A stretch of DNA of 64,000 nucleotides from Myxococcales bacterium SG8_38. Lineage in GTDB: Bacteria; Myxococcota_A; Polyangia; Polyangiales; Houyiibacteriaceae. The notes beneath the pieces are model-generated. The model was not told where the DNA came from. It saw only the letters and a list, made by a program, of their open reading frames with translations, and ran no database searches. The position numbers and the translations under genes were made by a program. The stretch lies in contig LJTN01000022.1 of assembly GCA_001303415.1 (NCBI GenBank), positions 1-64,000 of the forward strand. Reading direction: 5' to 3'. Shown in pieces: positions 27,902-36,375 of this stretch. Within the stretch, counting starts at the first letter, position 1; every line of letters begins with the position of its first letter.

Positions 27902-29134
27902 ATGCTCGGCACGATGTGGGATGTATGGCTCCAGCTCTCGCCTTGGCTTCTGTTAGGGGCCGCGGTCGCGGGGGTGCTCCACGTGCTGCTCCCACGCGAC
28001 TTCGCGCGACGCCAGTTCCGAGGGTTTGGGGGCGTTGGCAAGGCCGTGGTCTTGGGTGTGCCCCTGCCGCTTTGCTCCTGTGGCGTCATTCCAGCGGGGC
28101 TTGGCCTCAAGAAGGACGGCGCCAGTGACGGGGCCGCGGTCGGATTCCTGATCAGCACGCCGCAGACCGGCGTCGACTCGCTGCTGGTGAGCGCTTCGTT
28201 CCTCGGCTGGCCCTTCACCATCTTCAAGTGGGCCAGCGCGTTGGTCATGGGTCTGGCCGGTGGCGCGGTCACCGAGGCGCTGCACACCGATGCGCATGAC
28301 TTGCAGCGCGTCGAGGAACCAGCGGCGCCACGGTCCGCCATGGGTTTTTTTGAGCATATGCTCGACGTGATTCGGCCCATCTGGAAGTGGATCGTCTTTG
28401 GCGTCGTCGCATCGGCCGCCATCACCGTCTGGGTTCCACCCGGCGCGATGGCCGGCTGGTCGGGCATGCATGCAGCGCTTGCCGGTCTGATGGCGCTATT
28501 GATCGCGCTTCCGCTGTACGTCTGTGCGACGGCATCGGTGCCCATCGCTGCGGCGCTGATCGCGCAAGGCATGCCCACCGGCGCTGCGCTGGTCTTCTTG
28601 ATGGCCGGTCCCGCCACCAACGTGGCCACCATCGGCGCCGTCAAGCGAGCCTTCGGCGGGCGTATCCTCGCGGTCTATCTGGCCACGGTGATCATCGGAA
28701 GCGTCGGCTTCGCGTACATCTACGACGCGTTCATCCCGTTTGGCGCGCTGGGCACGATGATTCACGAGCACGGTTACCCATGGTGGGCATGGGCATCTGG
28801 CGTCGCGCTCGCGGGCCTCTTCGTGCACTTCGCGCTCGACGATCTGCGGAGCGCTTGGCATCGGCGCCGGGCCCGGACCGCCTCGGCTGCCGTGACACTC
28901 GAAGTCGAAGGCCTCACCTGCAACAACTGCGTGCGCAAGCTCGAGCGCGCGCTACGCGAAACCGAAGGCGTCACCTCGGCGACCGTCACGCTCGAGCCGA
29001 GCCGCGCCGTCGTCGAGGGCTTCGTCACGCCCTCGGAGCTCGAGGACGTGGTTCGCGCGACGGGCTACGCCGTCAGGAAAGAGGGGGCAGAGAAGGCCGT
29101 ACCCGGGGCTCGGCTCAGCGTCCCGAGCCGTTGA
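27902..29134 (+). CDS. SO_0444-type Cu/Zn efflux permease (ArsP/DUF318) with C-terminal HMA domain
   Basis: 410 aa; LPLCSCGVIPAGLGLKKDGASDGAAVGFLISTPQTGVDSL; AGPATNVATIGAVKRAFG; HMA VEGLTCNNCVRKLERALRETEGV. Confidence 0.88.
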   Translation: MLGTMWDVWLQLSPWLLLGAAVAGVLHVLLPRDFARRQFRGFGGVGKAVVLGVPLPLCSCGVIPAGLGLKKDGASDGAAVGFLISTPQTGVDSLLVSASFLGWPFTIFKWASALVMGLAGGAVTEALHTDAHDLQRVEEPAAPRSAMGFFEHMLDVIRPIWKWIVFGVVASAAITVWVPPGAMAGWSGMHAALAGLMALLIALPLYVCATASVPIAAALIAQGMPTGAALVFLMAGPATNVATIGAVKRAFGGRILAVYLATVIIGSVGFAYIYDAFIPFGALGTMIHEHGYPWWAWASGVALAGLFVHFALDDLRSAWHRRRARTASAAVTLEVEGLTCNNCVRKLERALRETEGVTSATVTLEPSRAVVEGFVTPSELEDVVRATGYAVRKEGAEKAVPGARLSVPSR

Positions 29135-30257
29135 TCGCAGCGGGCAAGGTCAGCCGAAAGCGCGTCTCTTTGTCGTCGGTGGCAGACACCTCGAGCTCCC
29201 CACCGAGCTCCTCGGCGATGCGCCTAGAAATCGCCAGGCCCACGCCCGCACCCTGAAGCCGCCCGCCCACGCCGAACGGCTTGAACACCGCCTCCGGGTC
29301 GCCGGTGATCGGGGGCCCGTTGTCCGAGACATCCAACACGGCCTTGCCGTCTTTCACGGCGGTCGACACTCGAACGACCCCTTGGCCGTCCTTGCGGTTC
29401 GCCGCCCGCTGAATCGCATTGGCCAGCAGGTTGAGCGCGATCTGCACCAGGTTCGTGCGCGTGGCCATCACCTTCGGCTCGACCCCGGTCGCGACCTCGA
29501 TCAGCGCGCGGCCCCGCAGGCCGCTGCCTTCGGCCTTTCGCAAAGCCACCCGCACTGCATCCGCGAGGTCGACGACCTCGGCCGGCGCTTCTTCGGGCGC
29601 TTTCGCCATCTCCTCGATCAGCTCGAGGATCCGCTTCACGCCATCGCGGGCATCGGTCACCGCGTTGGCGACCTGCGCCAGCGTGCCCCGCGCACGTGTC
29701 ACGTTCGGCGTCGCTTCTTCGAGCGCAGCCACCGCAGCATCGACAGACGTTTCGATCACCGTGAGGTTGTTGCGGATCCATCCCACCGGATTGCGCAGCT
29801 CCTCGGCAAGGCCGCCGGCCACCACGCTGAGCGAGTAAGCGCGCTCCGTTTCGAGCAACCGCTGCTCGAGCTCTCGCACCCGCGTGTTCAGATTGTAGAG
29901 ATCGATCGCATCGCGCAGCTCGGCCCGCAGCACCTCGGGCTCCCACGGCTTGCGCATGTAGCGCCGCACGTGGCCACGGTTGATTGCATCCTCGGCTGCT
30001 TGCAGATCCGAGTACGCGGTGATCAGCAAACGAATCGCATCCGGATGCTCTACCTCGACCTTTTCGAGGAGCTCGATGCCCGTCATACCCGGCATCCGCT
30101 GGTCGGTCAGCACGACCCCAACCTCGTGCTCCTCCATCAGCTCGAGCGCCACCCTGCCGCTCGAGGCAGTGAGCACCGGAAAGTCATCCCCGCACACTGC
30201 CTCGAAGACGACGAGGTTCGGTTCCTCATCATCGACGAACAACACGTGCGCGGTCAT
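29115..30257 (-). CDS. Response regulator with C-terminal kinase-like domain (PhcQ-like architecture); H-box His replaced by Glu
   Basis: 380 aa; REC HVLFVDDEEPNLVVFEAVC...VVLTDQRMPGMTGIELL...YMRKPWEP; AGGLAEELRNPVGWIRNNL where AxxHE is expected; N box NLLANAIQRAANR; G box GAGVGLAISRRIAEELGGELEV. Confidence 0.85.
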   Translation of the reverse strand: MTAHVLFVDDEEPNLVVFEAVCGDDFPVLTASSGRVALELMEEHEVGVVLTDQRMPGMTGIELLEKVEVEHPDAIRLLITAYSDLQAAEDAINRGHVRRYMRKPWEPEVLRAELRDAIDLYNLNTRVRELEQRLLETERAYSLSVVAGGLAEELRNPVGWIRNNLTVIETSVDAAVAALEEATPNVTRARGTLAQVANAVTDARDGVKRILELIEEMAKAPEEAPAEVVDLADAVRVALRKAEGSGLRGRALIEVATGVEPKVMATRTNLVQIALNLLANAIQRAANRKDGQGVVRVSTAVKDGKAVLDVSDNGPPITGDPEAVFKPFGVGGRLQGAGVGLAISRRIAEELGGELEVSATDDKETRFRLTLPAAINGSGR

Positions 30258-32860
30258 GCCGCCTTCTCCATCGCGGGAATCTCCATGACGAAACGGGCAC
30301 CCCCACCGGGCCTCGGCTCATATCTTAGCTCACCACCACACTCCCGCGCGATTCTTCGACTGAGGTGAAGGCCGAGCCCCGTCCCCTCGCCTTCCACTCT
30401 GGTTGTAAAGAACGGGTCGAAAATGCGGTGCACGACGTCGGGGTGAACCCCCGGTCCGTCGTCTGAAACTGCTACGGAGATCTTGTCGTTGGTCTGGCGA
30501 ACTTCGATCCAAATGTTGCCAGCCGCGGAGCGAATCGAGTTGTCGATCAGGTTGAGCAAAACCTGATTGAACGCCCGTGCAGGTGCGAATACGTCGCCCG
30601 TGGTTTGGTAGTCTTGATGAATTCTGACGCGGTCTTGGAGCTTGTGCGCCAACAGATTCAGCGTTGATTCGACCGCCTTTTCGATGTTGCAGGGAGCCAA
30701 ATCATCGCCGTCCGCGGGACGCGCGTGTGCATCGAGCGCGGAAATGATGGCGTCAATTCGCGCGAGTGCGTCAATCACCACGGACATCAGTCTCTCATTC
30801 GAGACCCGCGACGAACCCCCCTTTTCCAGCACTCTTACGGCATTCAGCGCTGCGTTGAGAGGATTCTTCACCTCGTGGGCGAGTCCCGCCGCGAGCGTCC
30901 CGGCAGAGGCAAGTCTCGCCTGGTCTGCAAGCTGCAGGCTGAGGGCCCGCATCTTCAGATGAGCGCCGATTCGGGCCTGCAAGACTTTGGTGTGGAAGGG
31001 TTTGGACACGAAGTCGTCAGCACCTGCGTCATAACCTTCGAGAGCGGCTTCGCTCTCCCCCCTTGCGGTAAGCAGAATTACAGGAATGTGACGCAAAGAG
31101 GGGTCTCCTTTGATCGCCCTGGTTACATCGAGGCCGCTCACCACCGGCATCATCACATCCGTTAGGACCAGGTCAGGTCTGTTTTCTTTTATCAAGTCTA
31201 GTGCAAGTGCCCCGTTGCTTGCGGCGTCAACTGTGTACGTTTCGTCGAGTATGCCCACGATGAAACCACGGAGGTCGTCCTCGTCTTCCGCAACCAGGAT
31301 TCGGGGCCGTCGACCACGATCGAGAAGAACTCGATCACGCGGAACCTGGCTTGGTCGCAGCTCCGCGCCGACGATTTGGGGAGCGTTCGTAGAGATCTCA
31401 TCCAGTCGATCTTCGGCACGTCGTCCGGGGTGTTCCTCAGTCTGGAGCTGTCTCCTTTCGACGATCTCCGTGTGAAAGTGCTCATTCCCCGATTTGAGGA
31501 AAAGGGTGAAGGTTGATCCCTTACCCGGCGTGCTTTCGACCGTGAGCGACCCACCATGAAGCTGTGCGAGTTCTCTAGCGAGGGCCAGTCCGATTCCAAC
31601 ACCACCCTGCTTGCGCCGTTCGGAGCCCTCTATCTGATGGAAACGTTCGAAGATACGATCCTGTTCTGCGCGCGAGATCCCCGGTCCCGTGTCCGTGACT
31701 TCGATGGATACACCAGCCGAATTGTGGAATGCGTTCACGTCGATGCGGCCTTTCGGTGGCGTGAACTTAATGGCGTTGCCGATCAGATTCGTCAGGATGA
31801 TTTCGATTCGGTGTGGATCGGCGAATACCCCTCTTCGTTCTCCCTCCGATGAAAACGTCAACTCGATGTCTTTTGCCTTTGCCGTGGGCCAAGCATTCCC
31901 GACCACCCGTTCCGCGAGCTTTGCGGTATCGATCCGCACGATGCGCAGGCGTAGGCCGCCCGCCTCGAGTCTTGCCAGATCGAGGAGGTCGTCAATCATC
32001 CGTAGGAGTCGAGCAGCGTTCCGTCGAACTACGCTCAGCGCGTCGCGCTCTGGGCTAGGAGCGAGCCGTGCGAGCAGGTCTTCAACCGGCGAAAGAATAA
32101 GAGTAAGCGGGGTCCTAAGTTCGTGGGAAATGTTTGCAAAGAACTCGCTCTTCAGGTGATCAACTTCCTGCGCACGCTCGAGGGCCTTCGCTAGCTCTAC
32201 TGCTCTGCGCTTTTCCGCCTCTCGGAGAAGTTCGGTCTTTTGTTGCTCTTGCTCTAGTCCCTTGCGGGCTCGAAACTCGCTGCGGATAAGTTGAAAACGG
32301 AACTGCGCGCTTACCGTGGCTAGGACCACTCCGGTGACTAGTACGAAGTACGCGGCGAAAAGATCTGGGACATGTCTGGGAGTGAGTGATATCGAGTATG
32401 CAGCAGGCACAAATATGGCACCAAGCACTGTAGAGGCGGACACTCCAGTCCAATACGGAAGCACGCCGACGCCCCAAAATACAATGAAAAGGCCAAGTAC
32501 GTACGCCAGGAACGCGTCACCAGTCTCCGGCAGCATGGGACACACAAAAATCCCCCAAACGAAAAACCAGAGCCAGAACGCTGGGACGCTGAATCGACGG
32601 AGGGATGGGGCCAGCACTACGGTCCCCACGATGATGGCATTCGCGGACGCCGCGATGATCCGGAGCGCCAGAAACTCTCGCCACTTGTCAGGCACCAAGA
32701 AGTAGTCGAAGAGCCCCCATAGCACGTAGATGATGCCGAAGATGATCGCGCTCCGAGTTAGGAGACGATAGTTTACCTCCTTCAGCTCGTTCCGAAGCTC
32801 CGAGGCAGTGCTCACCTCTGGCCGTGCAATGAGCGAATCGTCTGTCCCCCCTTTGAGCAC
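30254..32860 (-). CDS. Membrane hybrid sensor kinase with two kinase modules (TM-HK-REC-HK)
   Basis: 868 aa; N-terminal multi-TM; HK1 FFANISHELRTPLTLILSPVED...NLIGNAIKFTP...DTGPGIS...GVGIGLALAREL; REC ILVAEDEDDLRGFIVGIL...LVLTDVMMPVVSGLDV...SKPF; HK2 AAGLAHEVKNPLNAALNAV...NLIDNSIRS...DDGPGVHPDVVHRIFDPFFTT...GTGLGLHLSRRI. Confidence 0.92.
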   Translation of the reverse strand: MLKGGTDDSLIARPEVSTASELRNELKEVNYRLLTRSAIIFGIIYVLWGLFDYFLVPDKWREFLALRIIAASANAIIVGTVVLAPSLRRFSVPAFWLWFFVWGIFVCPMLPETGDAFLAYVLGLFIVFWGVGVLPYWTGVSASTVLGAIFVPAAYSISLTPRHVPDLFAAYFVLVTGVVLATVSAQFRFQLIRSEFRARKGLEQEQQKTELLREAEKRRAVELAKALERAQEVDHLKSEFFANISHELRTPLTLILSPVEDLLARLAPSPERDALSVVRRNAARLLRMIDDLLDLARLEAGGLRLRIVRIDTAKLAERVVGNAWPTAKAKDIELTFSSEGERRGVFADPHRIEIILTNLIGNAIKFTPPKGRIDVNAFHNSAGVSIEVTDTGPGISRAEQDRIFERFHQIEGSERRKQGGVGIGLALARELAQLHGGSLTVESTPGKGSTFTLFLKSGNEHFHTEIVERRQLQTEEHPGRRAEDRLDEISTNAPQIVGAELRPSQVPRDRVLLDRGRRPRILVAEDEDDLRGFIVGILDETYTVDAASNGALALDLIKENRPDLVLTDVMMPVVSGLDVTRAIKGDPSLRHIPVILLTARGESEAALEGYDAGADDFVSKPFHTKVLQARIGAHLKMRALSLQLADQARLASAGTLAAGLAHEVKNPLNAALNAVRVLEKGGSSRVSNERLMSVVIDALARIDAIISALDAHARPADGDDLAPCNIEKAVESTLNLLAHKLQDRVRIHQDYQTTGDVFAPARAFNQVLLNLIDNSIRSAAGNIWIEVRQTNDKISVAVSDDGPGVHPDVVHRIFDPFFTTRVEGEGTGLGLHLSRRIARECGGELRYEPRPGGGARFVMEIPAMEKAA

Positions 32861-32863
32861 GTC

Positions 32864-34459
32864 CTATCCGCTAGGGCGAACGACCCTCAGAAACAGGCAA
32901 CGCTGCGTCGAGTCTTTCTTGACACTCGCTGATTCGGGCCGAGGCTCGAGCTCGTCTGACAGGCGCAGCAAATCGCTTTCGGTTCGCCAAACAAGATGCC
33001 AGGCAAGCACGAAGTCCATGAGCCAAGTAGTGTTCGGTTCCGAATCTAGATTACCGACGAAAAGGGTTCCTCCGGGCTCCAAATGTCGATAGAGGAACAT
33101 CAAGAGCCGCTGCGCAACCAAACTTGGCAGATAGTCGAACAACCCCATCGAATACACCATATCAGCGCCGGCGAGCGCTTGCCGCCCAATTTGCTCCTCC
33201 TGGGCGTCGCTGGGCTTGAGGAGTTGCTTTACGGAGAGGTGAATGCCTTCAATGTGGGTTCGAGCCGTATCCCACTTGGACGCCAGAAGCTCACGGTGTA
33301 AGGCGTCGTAACTATAGGCTAGAGCCCCTTCGTCCTGGTCGATCAAGACGAACGTCACCTCTTGGTCGGGTGGTTCAGCTTCTCGCAGAACCCAACCAAT
33401 TTCGATAGCGGGCCCACTGGCGAGCGACACGATCTTGTTGGCTCCGCTACCAACTGCGCGTCGGATTTCGTCGGCTGCCGTCTTCTGGCGTGCCACAACG
33501 GTGCGACTGAGCGTGTGCTTCTTGCCGACGATGTCGAGGAACCGTTCGTACAAAGTGTCGCCGTTGGGCTCGTGCTGGTTGTAGATCAACATGATCTTGT
33601 AGTCGCCAGCGTAGCCTCTTGGCTTCGTAATCGCCCTCCGGTAGAGGGAGCCGGGATAATACAGAGGCACCAATTGCTGTTCTGCATAGATCCGACCGAG
33701 TTCCATCTGCTCTTCGTCCAAAGCGTGGGACAATGAGGTCAACTCGGTGATTTTTTGGAGATGGAGTGGAGACCAGCCCCTGGCCAGGTCACGCAAGATC
33801 TCATCTTTGACCGAGGTTGTAGGAGTGTTTGCGCTGGCCTTGGTAGTTTCCAGATCTTGGAGAAAGCTTCGCGCCGTCAAGAGAAGGTTGGCGAGATCTC
33901 CAACTGCGGCGCGCCATGCCGGACTTAGCCGCTCAAACTGCAGCTGCACAGTTTTGAGCCGCTTGTCGAGTCCGTCTTTTGCCATCGCATCCCTGAGCCC
34001 CAGTTGCTGTAGATCGAGCAGGCCGCTCAGCACGCGGATTCCGATGCGAGAGTTTGGTTCGGCGGTTTGGTAGACGATCCGACCTACACCCGAGAAGAAG
34101 ACCGTCTCCCCGTGCTTGAGGCTCAAAGAAGTGAGGATGGCTCCCTGGGCAGCCTGAAATTCCTCATCCTCAAGCCGAAGAGCGAATCCGGTCGGCGAAA
34201 GATCAAGAACGCGGCCAGTTCGTACATTTGGTTCGCCATCGACGACGAAGCTACATTTTAGCGGGAGATTCAGGCTTTCGCTGTGGATTCGTTCGGGTCG
34301 GTACCGGTGGCGAGCGATGGCCCCCTGAAGATCCGAGTGCACAGCACTGGCTTCGCTACGACTCGGGGGTGGGGGCTGACTAGAATCGGACGGGAAAACG
34401 GGTGGCATCGTGCTTCTCTCTTTGCTCCTAAGTTTTGGCTGACGGGGCATCATACTCAA
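32864..34459 (-). CDS. PilZ-like domain plus SAM-dependent methyltransferase, resembling the PhcB / 3-hydroxypalmitate methyl ester biosynthesis family
   Basis: 531 aa; PilZ-like NLPLKCSFVV...GRVLDLSPTGFALRLED (DxSxxG)...RIGIRVL; YRRAITKPRGYAGDYKIMLIYNQ family hallmark; SAM motif IVSLASGPAIEIG, FVLIDQDEGALAYS, MVYSMGLFDYLPSLVAQRLLMFLYRHLEPGGTLFVGNL. Confidence 0.7.
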   Translation of the reverse strand: MSMMPRQPKLRSKERSTMPPVFPSDSSQPPPPSRSEASAVHSDLQGAIARHRYRPERIHSESLNLPLKCSFVVDGEPNVRTGRVLDLSPTGFALRLEDEEFQAAQGAILTSLSLKHGETVFFSGVGRIVYQTAEPNSRIGIRVLSGLLDLQQLGLRDAMAKDGLDKRLKTVQLQFERLSPAWRAAVGDLANLLLTARSFLQDLETTKASANTPTTSVKDEILRDLARGWSPLHLQKITELTSLSHALDEEQMELGRIYAEQQLVPLYYPGSLYRRAITKPRGYAGDYKIMLIYNQHEPNGDTLYERFLDIVGKKHTLSRTVVARQKTAADEIRRAVGSGANKIVSLASGPAIEIGWVLREAEPPDQEVTFVLIDQDEGALAYSYDALHRELLASKWDTARTHIEGIHLSVKQLLKPSDAQEEQIGRQALAGADMVYSMGLFDYLPSLVAQRLLMFLYRHLEPGGTLFVGNLDSEPNTTWLMDFVLAWHLVWRTESDLLRLSDELEPRPESASVKKDSTQRCLFLRVVRPSG

Positions 34460-34705
34460 GTTTCAGCGCTCTCCAGGTGTTAATTTGATCAGGGTCTAGC
34501 GGAGAAATTCACATAGAACGGGCGGGACGATGATTTTATGGAGCGCTTGAGCCCGAACGCATCCTCGAAGCTGAACAATGGTTTAGGCGGACGTCGCATG
34601 CGGGTGGTAGCGAAGCGATCTCAAGAACCGAAAACCTGGCTGGAGTTCTTGAGCAGTTCCACGCCTGGCTTCGGGAATCAACCGGCGCATGATCTGAAGC
34701 TACGG

Positions 34706-35653
34706 TCAACCGCCGCAGTAGTCTTCGTTTCCCGAGCCCGAAGAGCCGCAGGTGGAGCCGGGGTTAGGCGCTTGGTCGCACTGCGTTTCATCGGTACATC
34801 GGTAGGTGCATCGGAGGGGAAGTCCTCCCACACTGCGACAGAGCCCGTATAGCGGACAGTCCGTGTCTTCGCCGCTGGGACACGTATCATTTCCATCGAG
34901 TGCACGGACGGTCGGGCAGGTCGCGAGAGCCTCGACTATTCCGCAGTAAGCGCCTAGTTCCGGATCTGAGAGGCTTTCACGATCCGATATTCTGATGGCG
35001 TAGGGCTGGGCGCATTCGCCCGGCGCGAAGGTCTTCAAGCAAAACCCCGTCTGCTCGTCCTCGGGAAAGGGCTCGCCCTTGTAGAACATCGGCACGCAGC
35101 GGTGCTCCTCCGACGGGGCGCCGTCGAGGCCGCATTCGCTGTCGGCGACGCATGCTTCGCAGACGTCGAGGCTTCCGACGTCGGTACTGGTGCACTGGCG
35201 CGTGCGCGGGTCACAGCTCTTGCCTTCGGGGCAGGTGTCGGCTTCGAAGACCGGCGTACAGTCTACGCACAGGCCTTCGTCGCAGACGTTGGCATTGCTG
35301 GGGAGCTGGTCGATGCCGCTGCACTGGGCGTTGTCGTCGCACTCGGTGCACTCGAACCTCTCGCCATCGCAGCGCGCGGCAGAAGCGGTGGTGCATTGCG
35401 CATCGGTGAGGCAGGCCACGCACTCGAATGTCTCGGTATTGCAGACGAGCATTCGCTCGGTGCAGTAGGCGTCCTCGCCCTGCGTGCACTCGACGCATTC
35501 CATCTCTTCGTTGCAGATGGGCTTGCTTGCAGGGCACACGCCACATGGCCCCGCTTCCACGCCACCATCGAGGTCCGGGTCGATCGGCTTGTCCTCGAGG
35601 ACGCAGCCCGCCGACAGCGCCAAGACCCCAAGGAAGCAAGCGACCCCTCTCAT
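34706..35653 (-). CDS. Cysteine-rich secreted lipoprotein
   Basis: MRGVACFLGVLALSAGCVLEDKPID; many regularly spaced Cys (CPASKPICNEEMECVECTQGEDAYC...), typical of myxobacterial surface lipoproteins. Confidence 0.8.
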   Translation of the reverse strand: MRGVACFLGVLALSAGCVLEDKPIDPDLDGGVEAGPCGVCPASKPICNEEMECVECTQGEDAYCTERMLVCNTETFECVACLTDAQCTTASAARCDGERFECTECDDNAQCSGIDQLPSNANVCDEGLCVDCTPVFEADTCPEGKSCDPRTRQCTSTDVGSLDVCEACVADSECGLDGAPSEEHRCVPMFYKGEPFPEDEQTGFCLKTFAPGECAQPYAIRISDRESLSDPELGAYCGIVEALATCPTVRALDGNDTCPSGEDTDCPLYGLCRSVGGLPLRCTYRCTDETQCDQAPNPGSTCGSSGSGNEDYCGG

Positions 35654-35667
35654 CTGTCTTTCCTCTT

Positions 35668-36375
35668 TCAAAACCGGAGCCTCAAGTCAATCCGAGCGGG
35701 TTGGAAGCCGACGGTAGCGCCTCGGGCGTCGTGCTGCGAATTCTCTGGGCGCCGCCGCTTCTTGCCGACGACCCACCACGCGATGCCGCCAGCGACGGCC
35801 GCCGCGCCGACGGCCGACCATGCCCCCACCGCGGCGCCGTCGAGCTGTTGGCCGTCGTCTTGGACGCCTGCCGCCACCCCGATCGCGACGAACGCCGCCG
35901 AGCCCGCTGCGATCAACACGATGGGGCCCGCCTTCCAAGCGTGGGGATGCGCCGCCTCGGAGGCCGCGGCGTCGGACCTATCCGGCCCCACCGACGATGC
36001 TGCCTGCCGCATCAAGAGCATGTCGACGAGCGCGGTCGCGGCTTGTGACGCGTCGGTGCCAAGCGCCGTGCTCACATTGAGGTTGCGCCCCGATCGCTGA
36101 ACCAGCGTCAACGTGAGCTCGGCCCCGCCGCGTTGTCGCGACCAGAAATCGACGACCGCTTGGCCCCATAGCTCTTCCCCGTCGGCAACCAAATGCCCCC
36201 GCGACCCCAGCGCCCGCCGCACGGCATTCGCGACCGGCTCGGCATGCGAAGCACCGAGCGCATCGCTGCCCTGCAGAGGCGCAAGCAACACCGAACCCGC
36301 TGAGGCCGACGCCGGGGCTGCCGTCAGCAGAACCCACGCAGCCACGCCCAGCCAGTCCCCCCGTGCGCCCATCAA
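35668..36375 (-). CDS. Hypothetical membrane-associated protein
   Basis: 235 aa; N-terminal signal, one TM (IVLIAAGSAAFVAIGVAAGV); 4-nt overlap with next gene. Confidence 0.7.
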   Translation of the reverse strand: MMGARGDWLGVAAWVLLTAAPASASAGSVLLAPLQGSDALGASHAEPVANAVRRALGSRGHLVADGEELWGQAVVDFWSRQRGGAELTLTLVQRSGRNLNVSTALGTDASQAATALVDMLLMRQAASSVGPDRSDAAASEAAHPHAWKAGPIVLIAAGSAAFVAIGVAAGVQDDGQQLDGAAVGAWSAVGAAAVAGGIAWWVVGKKRRRPENSQHDARGATVGFQPARIDLRLRF

